Positions 61,358 through 64,000 of a stretch of DNA of 64,000 nucleotides are shown here, in pieces. Within the stretch, counting starts at the first letter, position 1; each line of letters begins with the position of its first letter. The stretch is from contig NZ_CP017477.1 of the NCBI RefSeq assembly GCF_001761365.1, forward strand, positions 3,276,001-3,340,000. The letters are read 5' to 3'. The stretch comes from Polaribacter vadi. Lineage in GTDB: Bacteria; Bacteroidota; Bacteroidia; Flavobacteriales; Flavobacteriaceae. A program made the translations under genes and the position numbers. Below the pieces are notes generated by a model that worked only from the letters and a program-made list of their open reading frames with translations, had not been told where the DNA came from and did not search any database.

Positions 61358-62080
61358 ATGGAACATATAGAATTATTTTTCAAGTCAATCTTTATAGACA
61401 ACATGGTGTTTGCTGTATTCTTAGGTATGTGCTCATACTTAGCAGTATCTAAAAAAGTATCAACAGCAGTTGGTTTAGGAGCAGCAGTAATTTTTGTACT
61501 AGCAATAACAGTTCCTTTAAACTGGTTGTTAGATCAGTATTTATTACAGCCAGGTGCTCTTGTTTGGTTAGGACCAGAATATGCAGATTACGATTTAAGT
61601 TTCCTTTCTTTTATCATGTTTATTGCAACAATTGCAACCATGGTACAATTGGTAGAAATTATTGTTGAAAAATTTTCTCCATCACTTTACAATTCTTTAG
61701 GTATTTTCTTACCATTAATTGCTGTAAACTGTGCTATTTTGGGAGGAAGTTTATTTATGCAAGCTAGAGAAATTGAAACTCTAGGATTGGCATTAAATTA
61801 TGGTATTTCATCAGGAATAGGATGGTTTTTAGCAATATTAGCCATTGCAGCAATTCGTGAAAAAATCAGATATTCAAGTGTTCCTCCAGCCTTAAGAGGT
61901 CTAGGAATTACTTTTATAATTACTGGTTTAATGGGAATTGGTTTTTTAAGTTTTGGTGGAATGTTAACAGGAGGAGATGAAGAAGGAGAACCTTCTACAG
62001 AACCAGAAGCTAAAATTGAAAAAGTGGAGAAAAAGGAAGTGAAAGAAGAATTAGCAAAAAATACTAAAACTATACAATAA
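61358..62080 (+). CDS. nqrE: Na+-translocating NADH:quinone reductase subunit E
   Basis: A 240-residue membrane subunit, paralogous to NqrD with inverted topology. Conserved cysteines lie in '[14 protein letters not shown]' and '[14 protein letters not shown]'. The core (about 1-203) ends '[12 protein letters not shown]'. It is followed by a highly charged tail of about 37 residues ('[20 protein letters not shown]', then lysine-rich), absent from the 198-residue Vibrio protein. The stop is one base before the nqrF ATG. Confidence 0.95.
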   Translation: MEHIELFFKSIFIDNMVFAVFLGMCSYLAVSKKVSTAVGLGAAVIFVLAITVPLNWLLDQYLLQPGALVWLGPEYADYDLSFLSFIMFIATIATMVQLVEIIVEKFSPSLYNSLGIFLPLIAVNCAILGGSLFMQAREIETLGLALNYGISSGIGWFLAILAIAAIREKIRYSSVPPALRGLGITFIITGLMGIGFLSFGGMLTGGDEEGEPSTEPEAKIEKVEKKEVKEELAKNTKTIQ

Positions 62081-62081
62081 T

Positions 62082-63392
62082 ATGATTTTAGCAGCAGGTA
62101 CAACAGGAACTATAATAGCAACAGTAGCAGCTTTTTTAATAATAACATTGTTATTGGTTACTTTATTGTTAGTTGTAAAACAAAAATTATCACCATCAGG
62201 TCCTGTAAAGATTATGATTAATGGTGAAAGAGAAATTGAAGTAGCTTCTGGAGATACATTACTATCTACTTTAGGGAATAATAAAATATTTTTACCTTCT
62301 GCATGTGGTGGAGGTGGAACTTGTATACAATGTGAATGTCATGTAAATGAAGGTGGAGGAGAAGCTTTACCTACAGAAGTTCCTCACTTTTCTAGAAAAG
62401 AATTAAAAGAAGGAGCACGTTTAGCTTGTCAAGTAAAAGTAAAACAAGACATGAATATTTCTATTCCAGAAGAAGTTTTTGGAATTAAGAAATGGGATGC
62501 AGTAGTTGTTAGAAATTATAATGTAGCTTCTTTTATTAAGGAATTTGTTGTTGAAATTCCAGAAGATATGGGCTATAAAGCAGGTGGATATATTCAAATT
62601 GAAATTCCTCCTTGTGAAGTAAAATTCGCTGATATGGATATTACTGCACACCCAGAAGAACATGAAACTCCAGATAAATTCGAGGCTGAATGGAACAAAT
62701 TTAATTTGAGACCTTTAGTAATGAAGAATACTGAAACTGTAGAAAGAGCATATTCTATGGCTTCTTACCCTGCAGAAGGAAGAGAAATTATGTTGAATGT
62801 ACGTATTGCAACTCCTCCTTTTGATAGAGCAAAAGGCGGCTGGATGGATGTAAATCCTGGTGTTGCTTCTTCTTATATTTTCAATTTGAAAAAAGGAGAT
62901 AAGTGTGTTATTTCTGGGCCTTATGGAGAGTTCTTTATCAATGAATCTGATGCAGAAATGTTATATGTTGGTGGTGGAGCAGGTATGGCTCCAATGAGAT
63001 CTCACTTATATCATTTATTCAGAACCATAAAAACTGGAAGAAAAGTAACGTATTGGTATGGAGGACGTTCTAAAGCAGAATTATTTTATATTGATCATTT
63101 TAGAGCTTTAGAAAAAGATTTCCCGAACTTTAAATTCTACATTGCTTTATCAGATCCTTTAGAGTCTGATAATTGGAAAGTGAAAAAAGATATTTATGAT
63201 GAGTCAGGTGATGGTTTTGTAGGCTTTATTCATAATTGTGTAATTGACAATTATTTAAGTAAACACGATGCTCCAGAAGATATGGAATTGTATTTCTGTG
63301 GACCACCATTAATGAACAAAGCAGTTCAGAAAATGGGAGAAGATTTTGGTATGCCAGATGAAAATATACGTTTTGATGATTTTGGAGGATAG
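62082..63392 (+). CDS. nqrF: Na+-translocating NADH:quinone reductase subunit F
   Basis: A 436-residue NADH-oxidising subunit. One N-terminal transmembrane helix, then a [2Fe-2S] domain (about 40-130; 'PSACGGGGTCIQCECHV' and 'ARLACQ'), then an FAD/NADH reductase domain with 'RAYSMASYP' (FAD), 'GPYGEFF', 'YVGGGAGMAPMRSHL' (NADH) and the C-terminal 'FDDFGG'. It injects electrons from NADH into the complex. Last gene of the operon, followed by a terminator. Confidence 0.97.
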   Translation: MILAAGTTGTIIATVAAFLIITLLLVTLLLVVKQKLSPSGPVKIMINGEREIEVASGDTLLSTLGNNKIFLPSACGGGGTCIQCECHVNEGGGEALPTEVPHFSRKELKEGARLACQVKVKQDMNISIPEEVFGIKKWDAVVVRNYNVASFIKEFVVEIPEDMGYKAGGYIQIEIPPCEVKFADMDITAHPEEHETPDKFEAEWNKFNLRPLVMKNTETVERAYSMASYPAEGREIMLNVRIATPPFDRAKGGWMDVNPGVASSYIFNLKKGDKCVISGPYGEFFINESDAEMLYVGGGAGMAPMRSHLYHLFRTIKTGRKVTYWYGGRSKAELFYIDHFRALEKDFPNFKFYIALSDPLESDNWKVKKDIYDESGDGFVGFIHNCVIDNYLSKHDAPEDMELYFCGPPLMNKAVQKMGEDFGMPDENIRFDDFGG

Positions 63393-63426
63393 CCAAAGTA
63401 GAATTCCGAACAAATGTTAAATATAA

Positions 63427-63458
63427 AAAACCGATTCAATTAATTTTGAATCGGTTTT
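63427..63458. terminator. Intrinsic terminator of the nqr operon
   Basis: A 13-bp stem (63427-63439 with 63446-63458: AAAACCGATTCAA/TTGAATCGGTTTT) with a 6-nt loop and TCTTATTTT after it. It can also serve the convergent small lipoprotein gene. Confidence 0.85.
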
Positions 63459-63493
63459 CTTATTTTTGAATTCGAGAAAATTAAAGAATAAAT

Positions 63494-63682
63494 TTAGTTT
63501 TTATCTTTAATTTTAACATCAACATTCCCTTTGTCATCTGCTTTTACAGAGCCTTTAGAGGTTTCTACACTTATCGTTTTTTTCGCTTCTGTTTCTGTTT
63601 TTACTGTTTCCTTTTTTTTATCATCTCTACAAGAAGTTAAAGAAATAGTAAGGCAAAATGCTAAGAACATTATTTTTTTCAT
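63494..63682 (-). CDS. Small lipoprotein
   Basis: A 62-residue protein: signal peptide with lipobox 'LTSC' (Cys about 18), then a very lysine- and acid-rich stretch ('RDDKKKETVKTETEAKK') and 'ISVETSKGSVKADDKGNVDVKIKDK'. The mature part is only about 44 residues. The N-terminal linker resembles that of the YceI lipoprotein at 20550 in composition. Function unknown. Confidence 0.7.
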   Translation of the reverse strand: MKKIMFLAFCLTISLTSCRDDKKKETVKTETEAKKTISVETSKGSVKADDKGNVDVKIKDKN

Positions 63683-63767
63683 AATTGTTATGTTTTATCA
63701 ATTGCAAATTACGTCGTATTTAAAATATAAGTTAATCCTATGCAATTATATAATAACTCATTAACAA

Positions 63768-64000
63768 TTAAGCTAAAAATGTTTTAACGTGATAAACAGG
63801 TTCTCCATTTTCTTGCTCAAATAGTTTAGAAAAATCAAGCACATTTGGTTCGTTATCCAGTTCGCATAAAAGTTCTACAACTGCAACTAAACCATTAAAT
63901 AGAGCTTCATTAGAAGTCGGGTTTTGTGGTTTTGGATTGTAATGACAAAGTGGTGTTTTAAATCCACAAGAATCTAAAAAGACTTTTTCAATTTGTAAAA
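63768..64000 (-). CDS. C-terminal part of a conserved hypothetical protein (5' end outside window)
   Basis: A minus-strand frame is open from the window edge to the TAA at 63768-63770 and gives about 76 residues: 'LQIEKVFLDSCGF', 'HYNPKPQNPTSNEALFNGL', 'AVVELLCELDNEPNVLDFSK' and the end 'VYHVKTFLA'. From memory it resembles small Flavobacteriia proteins annotated as NQR subunit F-related although they have no NqrF domain. The proximity to nqrABCDEF fits, but function is unknown. Confidence 0.55.
   Translation of the reverse strand, partial: LQIEKVFLDSCGFKTPLCHYNPKPQNPTSNEALFNGLVAVVELLCELDNEPNVLDFSKLFEQENGEPVYHVKTFLA

Overview
The window looks like chromosome of an AT-rich marine member of the Flavobacteriaceae (Bacteroidota), possibly Polaribacter-like. 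The evidence is Bacteroidota-type promoters (TTG, 19 nt, then TAnnTTTG), a type IX secretion (T9SS) cargo protein and a T9SS plug protein, outer-membrane receptors with a CarboxypepD_reg-like domain, a Na+-translocating NADH:quinone reductase, and many palindromic repeats between genes. I see no tRNA, rRNA, CRISPR array, prophage, integrase or intact insertion sequence.

Layout. 1-4784: sugar catabolism on the + strand (3' end of a NagB/LmbE-type protein, acs, an SDR and uxuA for mannonate). 4985-8592: minus-strand pair of an exported formylglycine-generating-enzyme-like lipoprotein and an outer-membrane receptor. 8725-12814: GntR-type regulator plus the Leloir galactose genes galM-galK-galT. 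12951-17208: aromatic amino-acid operon (pheA, aminotransferase, tyrA, DAHP synthase/chorismate mutase), preceded by what reads as a complete Phe/Tyr transcription attenuator. 17209-17686: repeat-dense gap. 17687-20472: rsgA-dtd-tatD-tcdA. 20550-25258: YceI lipoprotein and two DUF3857/transglutaminase-like exported proteins, the second lacking the catalytic Cys. 25293-29785: divergent Lrp regulator and Cys/Met-metabolism PLP enzyme, YdjM-like membrane protein and an NhaC antiporter.

29810-35669 is a regulatory module: response regulator and histidine kinase, a TonB-dependent receptor with a PAP2 phosphatase, and a second, divergent PAP2 phosphatase. The promoters of the regulator and of the receptor share the same direct-repeat operator at the same distance from the -7 box. 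35672-41909 holds housekeeping genes and a putative porin (rnhB, nucleoid-associated protein, lipB). 41978-47081 holds a large secreted T9SS metalloprotease, translationally coupled to a lipoprotein, and another lipoprotein. 47226-49649: pruA and an NRDE protein. 49650-50384: decayed gene remnants. 50385-54210: a periplasmic-type (PaoABC-like) molybdenum hydroxylase whose Tat signal has been cut off by an in-frame stop. 54238-57035: a DUF3667 protein with no canonical start codon, apaG and a T9SS plug protein. 57221-63392: nqrABCDEF. The window ends with a small lipoprotein and the 3' end of a further gene.

The strongest candidates for something new are the Phe/Tyr leader-peptide attenuator, the two-component/receptor/PAP2 regulon with its matched operators, the probable ATT start of the DUF3667 gene, and the broken Tat signal of the molybdenum hydroxylase.
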